From Salarias fasciatus (taxonomy: Eukaryota; Chordata; Actinopteri; Blenniiformes; Blenniidae): 64,000 bases of DNA. Shown here one piece after another: positions 13,001-25,700 of the stretch. Position 1 is the stretch's first letter, and each line of letters opens with the position of its first letter. Location: positions 11,151,170-11,215,169 of the forward strand of contig NC_043763.1 in assembly GCF_902148845.1 (NCBI RefSeq), given 5' to 3'. A program made the translations under genes and the position numbers. The notes under the pieces were generated by a model. That model ran no database searches and was not told where the DNA came from. It was given only the letters and a program-made list of their open reading frames with translations.

Positions 13001-13576
13001 CGAGAGGCGGGGAAACGCAGTGAGGTTACAACTGGACATTTATCACTTTGCACTCATCACGTTTTGCTCCGTACTCACAGTTATCAGAGAATTTGACTCC
13101 GACTGGTAATCCAGGCCGGTCTGAAAAAGAGAAACGCGAGTCACTGCAGGGCGAATCATTGATATGTGCATGAACGCAGCAGCTGCAGGTTAAAGGTCAA
13201 ATACCAGCTGCAGCTGCTTTCTCCGGCCGTTTTTTCTCCGAGCACAGTTTTCGCGCCTCGTTGTCGGACAAACGGACACTGCCGTTGTTCACTGGATTTT
13301 CAGTTGGCCTGGAAATAGACGGCAGATGAGTTATTTGTCGTTTGTTTTCCTCTTCGATGCAGCGAGCTGAATGTAAACAGTGGAGCTTTTCACCCGCTCT
13401 CATCCTCGGACAGCGTGTCGGCCGCTCCTCTGTTCTTCTCTTTCTTCTTTCCTTTCTTCGACAGCGTCCTCTTAAAGTTTTTGATCACTCCTCCTTTTTC
13501 TTTCTCGTGACAGTTTTCCTTATTAATTTAACACATGAAAACAGCAAATACATGTGAAAATGCGCACTTAACAATT

Positions 13577-13618
<42 letters not shown>

Positions 13619-15441
13619 TGAAGGATTTCATCTTCAGGCAGACTAAATGTTCACTCACCTCCACACTGTCCTTGTCTTTCCTGAGGACAAATCTACCCTC
13701 TCTGTTGTCTGAGTTCCAGTTTAATTGGACAAGTAAAGGTCTCTCATCCAAATCCAGTTTACGCTCTTTTTCAAAACAGTCAAATAGAGAGAACAGAGTC
13801 CCACCATCAGTTTCACCTGGAAGGAATTCACTGAATGCAGCAGAACTAAAAGTCAGTTTATTTGGATTATACCTTTACTGGTGTGGATCTCATACAGGGA
13901 ATAGCTGGTCGTCAGCATTTTCATGTCAGGCCTGAATTTCTCGGACAGAATTTCAACGACCTCGCGAGTCGGGGAGCTGCTGCAAACTCGGAGGCACTTC
14001 GTGGCCACGTTGCCCTCAGCGTGGTCGTCAAGGTAGAAGCGCATCACGCCGTGAAACTCCAGGTTCTGACAACAGAAAGCAGTTTTAATGATAGATAGCC
14101 GTTCAATTTTCTGCTAAATGAAAGAATTAAATATTGACTTTGACAACAGAAAAATCCAGTTTTCTCCTTATAAGTGCATGTTTTTTGGAGGAATTTAAAC
14201 AGTTCCTCAAACTTTTATGACTGCACTGACAAGAAGTCAAAAGTCAACTATTGAGTTAAATCTGACTCTATAAAACAAAGTGCAGTTGAATTATATGACA
14301 AGAACGTCTGGTCTCAGCAAAGAATGACAGTGAAAAAAATACCCTGAGAGCAGAAACCAAAGCTATTTGTAGCACATTGAGGCGCTCCACTACTTTTCAT
14401 AACGCAAACATTTAATATTCAAGAATGATCGATTCAAACAGACCCTCATGGTTCATCTTAGTCTGACATTTCTACAGTTAGGGTTTATACACCCAGCAAA
14501 GCAGAGACGTTTCCTCTCTCTCTCCCGGAGATGTGAGGGAAAAAGTCATTCATTCTCACAGCTTGTTCTTCACACGTCATGGGCGTGGTTAATGCAGAAA
14601 AGTAGAGTCCTGCTCTCGAGTTCCTCTTCTTGAAGTCTGAAATATCCCTCTAAGAACTAATGTTAATGTTGCCACCTTGAGAAATCCTCTGTTCTTGAGT
14701 GTTTATACACTTTTACTGAGATACTTATACTCTTCAGTTCTAGTGTGCAACAAAAGTGGAGTAGGTTTGAATTTTAAACACCAGTTTTGAAACAAACAGA
14801 GGAAGTTACTGTTCAAAGTACAAAGATTCTGCAACATATTAATCATGACAGCGTTCAGAACACCCACTCAGCTTCAGAACTATTTTTCAAACTCAAGTCA
14901 TTTCAGTTCCATTCAGCAATATGGTTATAACAGTTACATAAGATGGTCATCGGGATTATAATGCCTGACGTAAATCACACGCAGCAACAAGAAACCTGAA
15001 GACGAACAGAGCAGTGAGAGCTTGGCATATCGTTTGTTTTCCTCGGGTCAAAGCGGTGCCCTCCTGAATGCATCGGAGTTCCTGACTCATTGCACGGTCA
15101 GGAGTATTGCTAGATCGAGTTTTCTGGATCACTACAAACATCCATCCATCTTCTCTGCTGTTTAGATTCTGTTCAGGGGGAGCGGGGAACAAGCGGGGGC
15201 TGGAGCCCAGCGAGCAGTGGACGAGGACTCTGATTTGACTGATTCAGTCAAAAGTTTGTTCATCTATTTATTTGTTCACGGCACTGGTTTGATTCATTGA
15301 TTCACTGTAACGGCTCTGTATTGAAACGTGAAGCAGGCGACTCACCTCATCAGGTTGGCTGATTTCAAACAGATCCAGCCTGGTGTTGTTCCACTGCCGG
15401 ATGACTTTGGCTAGTTTCTCTCGTTCTTCGTTCTCAGGCAT
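4045..15441 (-). CDS. Afadin-like scaffold protein lacking RA2 and FHA
   Basis: 24 coding exons: 15441-15346, 14065-13873, 13765-13659, 13518-13394, 13308-13205, 13120-13079, 12964-12759, 12556-12411, 12005-11917, 11811-11540, 11325-11182, 9286-9088, 9016-8925, 8838-8752, 8665-8600, 8487-8414, 7511-7393, 7312-7154, 7017-6929, 6412-6281, 6120-5242, 4651-4549, 4441-4390, 4138-4045. All join in phase to give about 1222 residues; human afadin has about 1820. Visible in order: a Ras-association domain at about 33-131 (DLFEISQP, GVMRFY, EKFRPDM, PLLVQLNWN), a lysine-rich linker (VIKNFKRTLSKK), a DIL domain from about 225 (NYTNSSTVHFKLSP, GALAFWLANSSELLNF, MSLLRRCRVNPALTIQLFSQLFHF cut into shorter blocks here), a PDZ domain from about 610 (GMGVSIVAAK, AGDQLLSVDGQSL), then acidic coiled-coil and KERQRLFS motifs near the end. 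The second RA and the FHA domain of afadin are absent. Afadin links nectins and Rap1 to actin at adherens junctions. The third exon could instead begin at 13816. Confidence 0.9.
4845..4935. mobile_element. hAT-like non-autonomous transposon fragment
   Basis: The stretch 'ttctcaaactgtggt' followed by 'ctccctctagtggtcc' matches the terminal sequence of a widespread vertebrate hAT-type MITE as I remember it. It is only a fragment and I could not define both ends. It lies in an intron of the afadin-like gene. Confidence 0.4.
6710..6890. repeat. Dispersed teleost repeat fragment
   Basis: Contains 'ccggggtcgccacagcagat' and 'cccttcctgacaccg', phrases that recur in a common fish interspersed repeat. 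It lies in the intron between two afadin-like exons (6929-7017 and 6281-6412). The family is not certain. Confidence 0.45.
9300..11180. other. Long intron of the afadin-like gene
   Basis: This is the largest internal intron but one. It is AT-rich, with no coding segment resembling afadin on either strand and no recognisable mobile element. Confidence 0.5.
13580..13616. repeat. (AT)n microsatellite
   Basis: An uninterrupted AT dinucleotide run, 37 bases long, in the intron between the third and fourth coding exons of the afadin-like gene. Confidence 0.95.
15125..15235. repeat. Dispersed teleost repeat fragment
   Basis: 'catccatccatcttctctgctg' (22 bases, shortened core catccatccatcttct) followed by 'gggggctggagcccagc' resembles the common fish repeat that carries 'catccatccatcttctatacc' type ends. 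It lies in the first intron of the afadin-like gene. A diverged fragment only. Confidence 0.4.
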
Positions 15442-17611
15442 TTTTTTTCTTCAGTTAATCTTCAGTTAAATCCTCTTTGGTAAAAACGCCAGTCAAGAGC
15501 GAAATATTCCGTAAGCAGAACTTCTGCCGGGGCTCCGACGCCTTTCTCCGAGCTATTCCCAGTTGGTTATGTGCTCATTGTCCTCTGCAGAGAGTTTTTT
15601 AAACATAATTGCCCATTTTCACATCCTCACCCCCTGTTCAAGCCCCCCACGCCCCTCTGCCCTCATTTAACAGGTCAGTGGGTCTTTGTTATGTGAGGCA
15701 AACAGTTTCCTAATCATACGTCTGACACAGGCAAGCGATTCCCGGCTTTATAGTCCTCCGCCAAACCCACTCTGTCATTTTCTCATTAGCTCCAGAAGAG
15801 AAGGGCCGTACAATTACACTGCTTATAAAATGATTTAACAACACCGCAGAGGACTTGATCTCAAGCTGACAGCAGTCCTGGAAGTATTTCCACCCTCCTC
15901 ACTGGAGATTATCATCCCCTTTTTGTTTTTTTGGTTTTTTTCGTGCAACATTTTTTACGCCTGAGGGAATCCCACTTCTCATGCATACCAGTGATTTTCG
16001 GCACAATTTCTGGTTACATGTCAGCCCATTCAGCCAGCGCCATGTATGTGGGGCAGCTTTTGTTGGCGGCTCCCAAAGCGCTCTGGGTAAATCTTCAATG
16101 GAACAAAAGGACGAACAAAAACAACCCTCAATTATATATACAGTATAGCTTTAAGAAGAAACCTAAAACAATCAGGGGTATTGTTGTCTGCATGATGGGA
16201 TATGCAGAGAAGATGGTTTAGGAGGAGAAGGAGAGATGATGACTGGCGATGCATTGAGGCATGGATTAATGGGAAACGGGAAAATACTGAAATAAGTATA
16301 CAACTTTTTTCAGATTTTTGGTGTTTTTTGGACCTCGGCCAGATCTATTTTGAACAACTTGATCGAAGTGAGACTTCTAAAGGTGAAATAAGTCAAATAC
16401 CAGCTAACGTGGTTAGTTACAGTTACCTCACAGAACCTCGGTCTGAATCCAGGCAGTATGCGTGTTCTCCCAGTGTGTGTCGTGGACTATATTAAGAAAT
16501 CCATCTCCGTGGCTTCAGATGTGAACGTGTGCGTCAGTGATGTTGTGTCTCGTGACGTTGGACCTGCGATGAGCCTGTCTGGTGTGATCCTGCGTCTCAG
16601 CTGGACTGGATTCAGATTCCTGCATCACGACTTCCGATAGAGATACATGAAGATGAGAATATTATAGGTTTAATTTGACAGAAAAAAGGCATCAAACTCA
16701 AGACTTTCTTCATAAACAGGCCCTGAATTCACAATCGTTAATCATTTCCTGATCTGGCTAGGTGCTGCAGTATTAAGGATTTAAGGAAGCAGTATTCAAA
16801 GAGGAGTAAATAGTGGGTTTGTTTTGGTGTATTTTTAGCTGCAGGTGTGATCCACTGTGTGTGTGTGTGTGTGTGAGAGACACTGCTCACTTTCATGTGT
16901 ATTCATTATTGTGTGCAGTTTTGTGACTTTTTTTGTGTGATTAACAGTTTTATGACAACAGCGAAGCTTCATGTCACAGAGAAATAATATGTCAGGGTTG
17001 CTTTGATGGAATTCGGAGATCTTGCTCTAATCTTGTCGAATCGCACAAGGGCTTCGCAAATAGCCACGTGGCGGCAAAACTGGATGTTTTCAGTGTTAAG
17101 GGATGGGGCTTGTAAGTTAACACTTCTTCCCATTCCTTTTGAATATATTTTTTATGTATATGTGGAACATAGTGGTTGTACAAAAACGGAAGCATGTATT
17201 CAATAAATTTCATTTCATTTCGTTAAATGAAATACAGACATCCAACCTGGGAAGAGACAAACACAACACTGAAAACTTAACAGAGCTGTGTAACACCAAA
17301 AAAAAAAAAAAAAAAAATTGTCGACTCTTTAACAGCAAATCAGCCCGAGGCGACATAACGTCACCAGACAGGACAAAAATAATTTCCTCTGCTGAAAATT
17401 AGCACTGCTGAGGTGTGAGGCTGCAAAGAAGCGGAGCTTGTTTTTCCCTCTTAATTTCCTTGATTCAAAAAAAAAGAAAAAGAGAAAGAAAAACTCAAAC
17501 TAATGTAACACAATTTGTGCAACAACAACATCCACTGTACAGTCCTTGAGTGCAGCGATGGCAGTGGGACACCGTGTGGAATGTAAACACAGGGCATCCA
17601 GGGAAAGTACT
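15442..17611. other. Intergenic: afadin-like promoter side to SLC22 3' end
   Basis: Contains the presumed promoter and 5' UTR of the afadin-like gene just above 15441 and the 3' UTR of the SLC22 gene just below 17612. No further gene is seen. A GT microsatellite lies at 16856-16875 and an A tract near 17300. Confidence 0.5.
16856..16875. repeat. (GT)n microsatellite
   Basis: About ten GT units, intergenic. Confidence 0.9.
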
Positions 17612-20600
17612 TCAGCTCCCGCTCCTCAGAGGTTCTGTACTGAAGACACTTTCTTCCGTCCTCCTGTCAAGAAAACACAGATATATCAAAAAAGCACAGT
17701 GTCAGTGTTTGCAAATCGAAGTTTAAATTCCTGTATGCAGGTTCTTGGTTGTCTGTTATCTTGTGATATTACTGAAAAATGTCTGATCATCAGAGATAAG
17801 ATGAATACGTTGATAATGTAAAATCTATTAAAACCATTTACCTCTCTAGATTTTCCACGTCCTCCATGGTGGCCGGCAGGGCGACTCCTCTCATCTCAGG
17901 TAGCATCATGACCAGACCGCTGTACAGCACCGACATGACACCTGGCGCCCAGTGTGGCATTTGTTTTTTACTCAGAGGGCAAACAACCCCGAGTGTATCT
18001 TCTTCATCTTATTTTAATACATGACGATGGCGGCAGGTGGAAAAACGGAGATTACCGTAGAGAAGAAGTGGCAGCTCCTTCCAGATTGTTGCCAGTCTGT
18101 AGAGTAGAAACGGGGCCACGATCGCTCCGAAGTCACTGGCTGATGAACACACTGACACACCCACGTTTCTGCAAGAAAAGGAAACAAGGATCTGACATTT
18201 CTAGAAATAAGATAAATAGAATAGAATAAAATAAGAATAATATCAAATATCCTCTGTGGTGTTGAACCACATATTTTTGCTTTTTTGTTTTCTTTTCTGT
18301 ACGTTACAGCTCATGCTTCATTTTACTCCTTCAGCTATTTCCTGCGCGGTATGTATGGCCTGAAGTTGCATTTGGTTTTGTGAAGTAGGTTTTTGAAGAA
18401 AACAAGTTGCACGTCCTGGTTCAGCTGGCACACAGACAGGAGGGAAAAAAACTTCAGCACTTGTCATTCCAGAAATGTTGCACAGTTTGTTGGATACGTG
18501 TTCAGAGCCAGAGTTAGAAACTTTTGGATCTTGGCTGTTCTGATGCAGTTTTCCTGTAAATGTCTATTTGCAGCCCCTCCAAATATTTCTTACTAAATGC
18601 AAGCACATCGCTGTGACCTTACACAAAGTTACTCTGAGAATCTTACTTTCTTGTTAAAACCTTCACTGGCAAACACATTTCTGAAGTCTTTTTCTGGTTC
18701 ATAATGTCGTTTTCACATCCAGTACAACCTGCTTGTCAGTTCTCACAGCTCGGCGAAAAAAAAAACCCCAAATCAACGCTGCATGATTTCACACCTCAGA
18801 GGTGTTGGATACATCTCCGCGTTCGCGAAGTTCAGCGTCTCTATTCCGATGACGATCGCAAGTCTGCCTATGATCGCCGTCAACTTTTTCAAGAAGGAAT
18901 ATTCTGTGGAGAAGGCATAAAAATGAAAACACAAAGACCTGCATGACTTCGCCAAGTGAAGATTCACGTTTGTAGTCATAATTCGGCGTTTACCCTACCA
19001 GCAGGCACAAATGGCACTGCGAGGCAGGCGACGCCTCCCGTTAAGTTAGCGATGGCCATGAGGGAGCGGCGCCCCACTCTGTCGACCAGCAGATAGAAGA
19101 TGAGTCCGGTGGGAAGCTCCACCACAGCAGAGATTAGGAAATCCAAGAAGAGATTACCTCCTACGATTCCTAGCCGCAGGACAAGGCCTTGAAACACAAC
19201 TGTGCTTGTAAACCTGAGTAAAAACAGTAATGTGTCCAATTTAAATCACAGTTAAAACCTGCAGCAACAATCGATACGGCCTGTATGAAACTGACTTACC
19301 AGGCATAGATTAATATTAATGTGTTTTTTCTTATAGTTGGCGCCGTGAACAAATCCATGGTGGAGACCGGGGGTGCTTCTTTGTTTTCCCCCAGTAGCGT
19401 TATCTGAAGTCATGTAGATCATCCATTTATTAGATAAATATCTGAATACTTGTTAAAAAAAAAATGCACGGCAGTTTCGTTTCGTAGCATGAAATCAACA
19501 CAATAACAGCAGCCACTGTGGTGCAGACTGAGCAGATCTCTTTCTCTGACATGTCACATTGTAAATTAGTCTGTTAGAATACATTTCTAGGCTCCTCGCA
19601 GTGTTTTTTATGATCTGGATGACACGCTTGAGTTTCCCTATTCATGAACTCTCTAAGTCGATGGTGTATGTATTCCTCAGTGAAACGCTTTATTCGATCA
19701 GCTTCCACATGTTTTCATGTTATGTCAAGTTTTCTCACCATAAATAAATCAGTTCCTCTTTGATTATATCTTAAGAAACATCATGAATTTAAGCAAAATA
19801 ATGAAGCTTCAAAATAATTATATCCTCCAATGCAACTTTTTTTATCTTTAAAGGTGCATTAAGGAGTCTTTGAACTTTAAAAATACTTATTTTTCACCAT
19901 AAATATGTTACAAATATTCAATGATGTGTACAATGTGCCCTGACATATTCATTGTAAGTACCTCTAACAGCGCTAAATTGTTACTTGAAAGTTGCAGTGC
20001 CGGTCCGGCACCACAATTTTTTGGGGGAGAATTTGAGATGATATGACGTAGTGCGCGCTCCCGCTGGCCTGATTTAGTTAGGTTTCGTTTTGTCCGCCAT
20101 TAATCTGCCAGATGGATCTTCCGGAAAGTAATAAAAGACTGGCTTCTAGCACTGCCACAACTCCAGCACAGACTCCACGCAGGCAAAAGAAACTTAAATT
20201 TTACTTGAGCGCTACTTCTTCCGTACACGTACATGGACGCAAGCCTCAGGCACGAGTGTTTCACTAAGCTGCAGTTACACCCAAGGCCTGCAGGGGGCGC
20301 TGTTTTGCATAAAATGTGCAAACTCCTTAATGCACCTTTAAGTAAACTACATTACCTCTGGAAGATTTTGTGGTAGAGACGTCCCGTTGCATTTTGCAAT
20401 TTCCGCGGTGACTTTCATGGCCTCCGCCGTTCTGTTCCGGGAAAACAGCCAGCGCGGTGATTCAGGAATGAGCCTCAATCAAAGCAGACACACCTCAGGT
20501 GGATACAGCTTCTTCATCATCATCACCATCATCATCAGAGTGACGTCAGATGTCAATAATCCTCATACCAGTAGTATGAGACAAACAGGATGCAGGGAAG

Positions 20601-21696
20601 ACTCATGACCAGCTGCAGAGTCCTCCAGGAGGACACGGCGTAGGCCAGCATGGGCAGGATGACCATCCCCGCGGAGTAGAAAGTCCGATTCATCATGGAC
20701 ACAAATTTCCTGTTTCTGGATCCAAAGAACTCCAGAACTGTGTGGAAAACTACTTTAATGAAACTGATGCAATTTCATAATACTGTATCAGGTGGTAACA
20801 CAATGAAAGTATAACTTCTCTCATTTCAACATACCGAGGATAAATGCGGTTGACATCGCTCCCTTTCCACAAAATCCTTGTAAAAACCGGAAAAGGAGCA
20901 GCACCGGGTACGATGGCGACAGCATGGCTCCGATCCCCAAGAGACCCACGCCGAGCATCGTCGCAATGAAACATGACTTCCTCCCAAACCTGGGAAAGCA
21001 GCGTGGAGCCTCCGTAACTAATGATGACATGTCAAGTCATGCAGGCGGCGGGAAATGAGAAACAGCCGCTTCTAAACTGACACGCGACCCACCTGTCAGA
21101 AAGATAGCCGGTGATGAAGGCGCTGATAAAGAATCCAACAGCCAGGGAAACCTGATTCAGATCAGCGAGCCAGGATCGCTCACAAACCAAGGAAAACTGG
21201 AAGAAATTCAAATCAGATCAGTTTTTGCAATTTCAAGCTGGTGGCAGCGAGAAAAGCCGACTTGTATTGGAATATAATGTGACGTAGTTAATGCTGTCAG
21301 GCAGGACAAAACTGAACCAACCTCGGTGACAGTTGTCGTGCGGCTGCCGTCGAACACCCACCCGCCGTCGCACGCCACCGACCGGGTCGTGTTGGAAATC
21401 GGCTGGTCACACTCCACCCGGTCCAGCTGGAGCCTCTCGCAGCGGCTGAAGGAGGCCGACCCTGTGGCTCGAGGCACGGTGGCCTCCCGCACCTCGGCCT
21501 CCGTCCAGCCGCAGCGCTCCCGGAGCCGCTCGGACTCCGGAGTCCGGCACCAGTGATCCGGAGTGTGGCCCAAGAAAACAACGGACACCAGCACGAAGGC
21601 AAAGAGGGCCAGTGGAAGAGAGCCGACGGTGCCGATCTTCTTCTGGAAGGGCCCGAATTCTCCGACGCTCTCCATGAGCCGGTCGACGTTCGACAT
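17612..21696 (-). CDS. SLC22 organic cation transporter-like protein
   Basis: Eleven coding exons: 21696-21322, 21196-21093, 20989-20835, 20737-20569, 20473-20356, 19403-19300, 19213-18999, 18903-18795, 18168-18056, 17941-17842, 17663-17612. All are phase-consistent and give 537 residues, near the 550 or so of vertebrate OCTs. The start [15 protein letters not shown] aligns with the OCT N-terminus, so I preferred it to an in-frame Met 27 codons earlier. Visible: TM1 ([15 protein letters not shown]), a large Cys-containing extracellular loop with NTT glycosylation sites, the major-facilitator signature GYLSDRFGRK between TM2 and TM3, IPESPRWL after TM6, the second-half signature DRVGRR, and a C-terminal [15 protein letters not shown] motif typical of SLC22A1-3. 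It should be a plasma-membrane uniporter of organic cations; substrates cannot be read from the sequence. The human SLC22A1-3 cluster on 6q fits the local synteny. I do not assign a paralogue. Confidence 0.9.
19852..20337. mobile_element. Non-autonomous piggyBac-like MITE with TTAA duplications
   Basis: A 486-bp element with perfect 16-bp terminal inverted repeats, AGGTGCATTAAGGAGT at the left and its complement at the right. TTAA target duplications flank it at 19848-19851 and 20338-20341. It has no coding capacity. TTAA duplication is the hallmark of piggyBac-type transposases. It lies in the intron between SLC22 exons 5 and 6 (20356-20473 and 19300-19403), only about 15 bases from an exon edge. 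Confidence 0.85.
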
Positions 21697-21899
21697 CCCT
21701 GCTGCTGAGGCGACGGCAGCCGCGTGTGGAGGAGCGGCCGAGAGAGGAGGCTTTTTTAAAGAGAGCAAGTGGAGCAAAGTCCGTCTTCTTTTCAGCGACG
21801 TCAGACGGTTTTCAGCTCATGACAAACTTTCAGGTCCTGTGACTTGCTGGATCCACGTCCTGTTTTCACCCAGTTTTGGCTCAGACATCCTTCGTTAGG

Positions 21900-22752
21900 T
21901 TTTAATAAAATAACTTCATTTAGCTTTAGAAACCTCTGTGGAAGGTGAATGTGATCATCATCGTGTGTTATACTTTTGCTTTTTGATTGAAAACTCTACT
22001 ACAGAGATCAAATGGTCTGCAACCTTCAAGATGAAAAGAACTTTTTTTTTCTTTCCATCAAATAAAGTTTGTCTGGAGCAGTAGAACACATATCTTTAAT
22101 TCTCTAAAAGCTTCAGGGAGCTGATATAGCCTATCTGAAGAATCAAACTAATGATGCAGACATGCAGAATATCAAAACTTTCCTTGGCGTTATGTGACGA
22201 AACTCCCACAGCTCCAGATTGCAGCAGTTTTGACCCCGTTCCACTCCTTTCATGCCCGTCACTGTAGTTTAGTCTTTGTTTGGCTGCAGCCTTGGTTCAC
22301 CTGTGACGGTGTTGCGTCAGATGCTTTTTCCTTCTTCTCTCCCTGAACCTCGTTTTTTCGTCTCCTGCTTCGTTCTTGTGTTTGTCTTACATTTACAGCT
22401 CTGATCCCAGAATTGTTCTCCATTCTCTCCTCCTTGTCATTTTTCTCGTCTGATATTTTCTTTTTCTAATTTTTCTTGCACATTGACCCAAATGTCAAGC
22501 ATCGTGGATGAGTCTTCCCAGGGATTCATGTTGTGCTACTTCCTTCATAGAAATTCAAATACTTCCTGTTACAATCAAATACATGTCAAATACGAATGGA
22601 ATAATCATCGGTGACTCTCATCTGTCCAAAAACACACATTCCTCATGCAGTTCTCGAATATATTTATCATCTTACAACGTGAAAATCCGCTGATTTCGCC
22701 GGTCTCTGCTTTCTTTTAATCAACCCCTGCCGTGAATGAAGGAGTCTGATAT
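21900..22752. other. Intergenic: SLC22 upstream and selenoprotein-L-like 3' UTR
   Basis: Between the SLC22 start and the last exon of the next gene I see AT-rich non-coding sequence, with no repeat or gene recognised. The SLC22 promoter should lie at its low-coordinate end. Confidence 0.45.
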
Positions 22753-25700
22753 TCACAGTGCTGATAAAATACGCTGGACTGAGGGTCGGTCTAAAGGACT
22801 CTGGCAGCGGTGAGCGAACAGCACCTTCCTATCTCGGTCCAGAACAAAGTCGCCTCCCAACTGGAAGAAAAAATGCAGGAAAGAAAGCAATAATCAATTA
22901 TCTGTGATTCTCAGGACTCGTGCTTTGCACTTTTACATAGCTGTCTTCATTTAGCATACTGATGTTATTTTTGTTCTTGTGAAGAAAACATTTAGAAATA
23001 TGAAATGTGTAATTCAACCTGAAACATGTCGTCTTGAATCGAAGGCAGTCCTCTCGGGAACTGCATGTTATCTGCTACATATTCGGCGTACAGCAGCATG
23101 TTGCCGAAATTAAGCACTCTCTTCAGCGACGCTCCCAGGCCAAATGCAGCATACAGCTGCAGCACAGAGTTCACGTATTTATTAATCAGGCTACAAATGA
23201 GGCTGTGCGTCCTCCGGTTTTCGCCGTTTCATCTGCTGACTCCTCACCTCTCTGCTGGGGTCCAAAAGCATCTCGTACTGACAGTCCGTGTCCTGAATCC
23301 AGTGCGAAGCTCCGCCCTGACAGCCGAATGAAACCACCACCACGCCAACAGAGTGCGCGTCCAGCAAATCCTGCAAAACACAGGCGCAAATAAATCTGGA
23401 AATCAATCTGGCGTTGTAAGTTCACTCCAGTGGAGGAGTCCCTCGGGACGACGCTCTGGGAAACCGGAGATCGAGACGAGATCCGCAGCATTTCTTCAAG
23501 GAAACAAGGTGTAGAAGCATCCAGGGGATGAAAGGTTGGGAATCACCCTCCTGAGCCATAATCTCTGCTAACGGACCCTCGGGGGACGATAACGTGACCT
23601 TTTTAAAGGCCAGACACTGTTTCTTCTACTGCTTCTCCCAAGCAGTTAATCTACTGCTCAGTGTTCAGCGCTGTGTGACCACAGGAGTATTTTTCACTTG
23701 TTTCAGCGGATTCATTTTGGAATGGAAAGGGATTTTTAGCACTTTTTCATCCTGTATTTGAAGCATGACGACGAATATCTTTCATTTTTTAATAATACAC
23801 AAAAAAAATTAAGGTTTTGTCTAAGAGCACATTATTTGTAAATTGTACATGTGAAGATCAGTGAGAATATTGAAAACCATGTGTTGAAGGGGTCTGGATG
23901 GGTTGTTCTCTAATTCACCTGGTTCTTCCTCAGATCTTGAACATGCAGGCGACAGAGCAGACAGGAGAACTGACGGATCAACACCAGCAGAGTCTTTTCT
24001 CTCCTCTGTAGATATTTACCCAGCATCACAACCCTACAAATCACAATTACCATTAAAGTACAAATCCCCTGATAGATATTGAATGCTAAACGGGACTTTC
24101 ACCAAACTCACCCTCCCGTTCTGGCATCGGTTAGAGGCAGATCTGGTGAAACGTGTGTGGACTGGAGGTCCCTCTCCAGGATTTCAGCACTCAGTTGTAA
24201 TTCTTGGTCCAAACGCTGCAGAAAGTCGTCCCACTGCGCCTGTGTTGCATCGGCTGCTCTCAGTCACAAGGTAAAAACTGGGATTTTTACTTTAATGTAA
24301 ATAACTCACCTGGAGCTGGTGAAAGTCTTGCAGAGCGTCCTGTAAAGCAGCACAGCTGGAACATGGTTTTTAAAGCTGTTTCAGTTTAACAGACGGTTTT
24401 CTTTTTCAATTCATGATGGGACATTTATTATGACAAGATTGTGGATTTAAGAGTAGCAAATGGTTTCGCTGATTGTACAATGTTATATTAAATATACCTA
24501 CTTGGAATACTAATTATTATTCCTAACATAGTAGGATAGTAGAAAAGAAAGACAAAAAGCAGAGCAAATCTTCTTTTTTGTTCTTACTGGCTGTATTTGC
24601 TCCACTGGTCTTCTGCATCCTTTTTCCTCCTAACAGACAGGCTGTGAAGTAGAGCAAATATATATGTAACATTAATAGAAGAGTCTTGCTGTTCTGTAAA
24701 CAAGAAACTGTGTAAAGACCCAAATGAACTGGACCCTCTGAACTAAGATGAAGGTTCCCTGAACGTGACTGACAACAAGGAAGTTTATTCAAAGACTTTT
24801 TAGTAGATTTGTATAATTTAAGTTTTTTTTTAGTTAAGATGTTTCTGTAAAAAAGGCTATTGTTTGCTAATTCATCTGCATTACTTTCTTTAGCTGCATG
24901 GCACTAAAGTGCCAAGTTCTGACTAATTAGAAATATTGACATTACTGTAGTTTACTTCAATTAAATTACAAATGATAGTTCAGTGATTTTTTTTCTTTCT
25001 TGAGTACTTTTCCGTTATATAATTTCACTCAGTCATATGTTGTCATAAGTTATTACTGTGTCAGCAACGAAAGTTTATAAACATTCAGTCATTTTATCTA
25101 CATATTGGTTTGCGATTAAGTTTAGAAACATTCCTGTTTTGCCAAAGTGTTTCGTTTTTACTTGCACTGTTTTCTTAGAGTGTAAATCTTGCATTTATAA
25201 GGTCAATCAAATGGCTGATACTGATAATGCAAACAATGCTCAAAATACTTGAAATGTTTGAGTATTTCAAAAACAAGTACCGCTTTTTCCTGTCATTGAC
25301 CTCAACTGAAACACTCTTTAACTCAGTCTGTGTTCAGTCCACTTCATTTCCTCAAAGCTTTTCCACTCTGACTCCATCCACAGCTCAACATTTTAACATT
25401 GCCGGGTTACATAATAATTTGAGTTGCTATCATTAGTGCGACGTGACGTCCGCAACGCTGTGAATCTCATAAATATATTCAGTTTGTACTTCACGGTGTT
25501 GAATTATTGAGCAGCTTTCACAGTAACAGGCAGTTTGTGTATTAAAGGTGGACCCGGGACCTGCTGTATAAAGCCGCAGCGGCGTCAATCAGACCCAGCA
25601 GCGAACGTTTCTGCTCAATGCGGATTTTCTGCCTGATGAATTCCTGCAGCGTTCCTGCATGAGACAAAGTGCATGAAGTTAGTGTGTAACGGTGTGTGCG

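Noticed and set aside
15931-16640. Overlapping open frames of 60-97 codons between the afadin-like and SLC22 genes
   Set aside because: No similarity, no splice partners, and biased composition; they look like chance frames.
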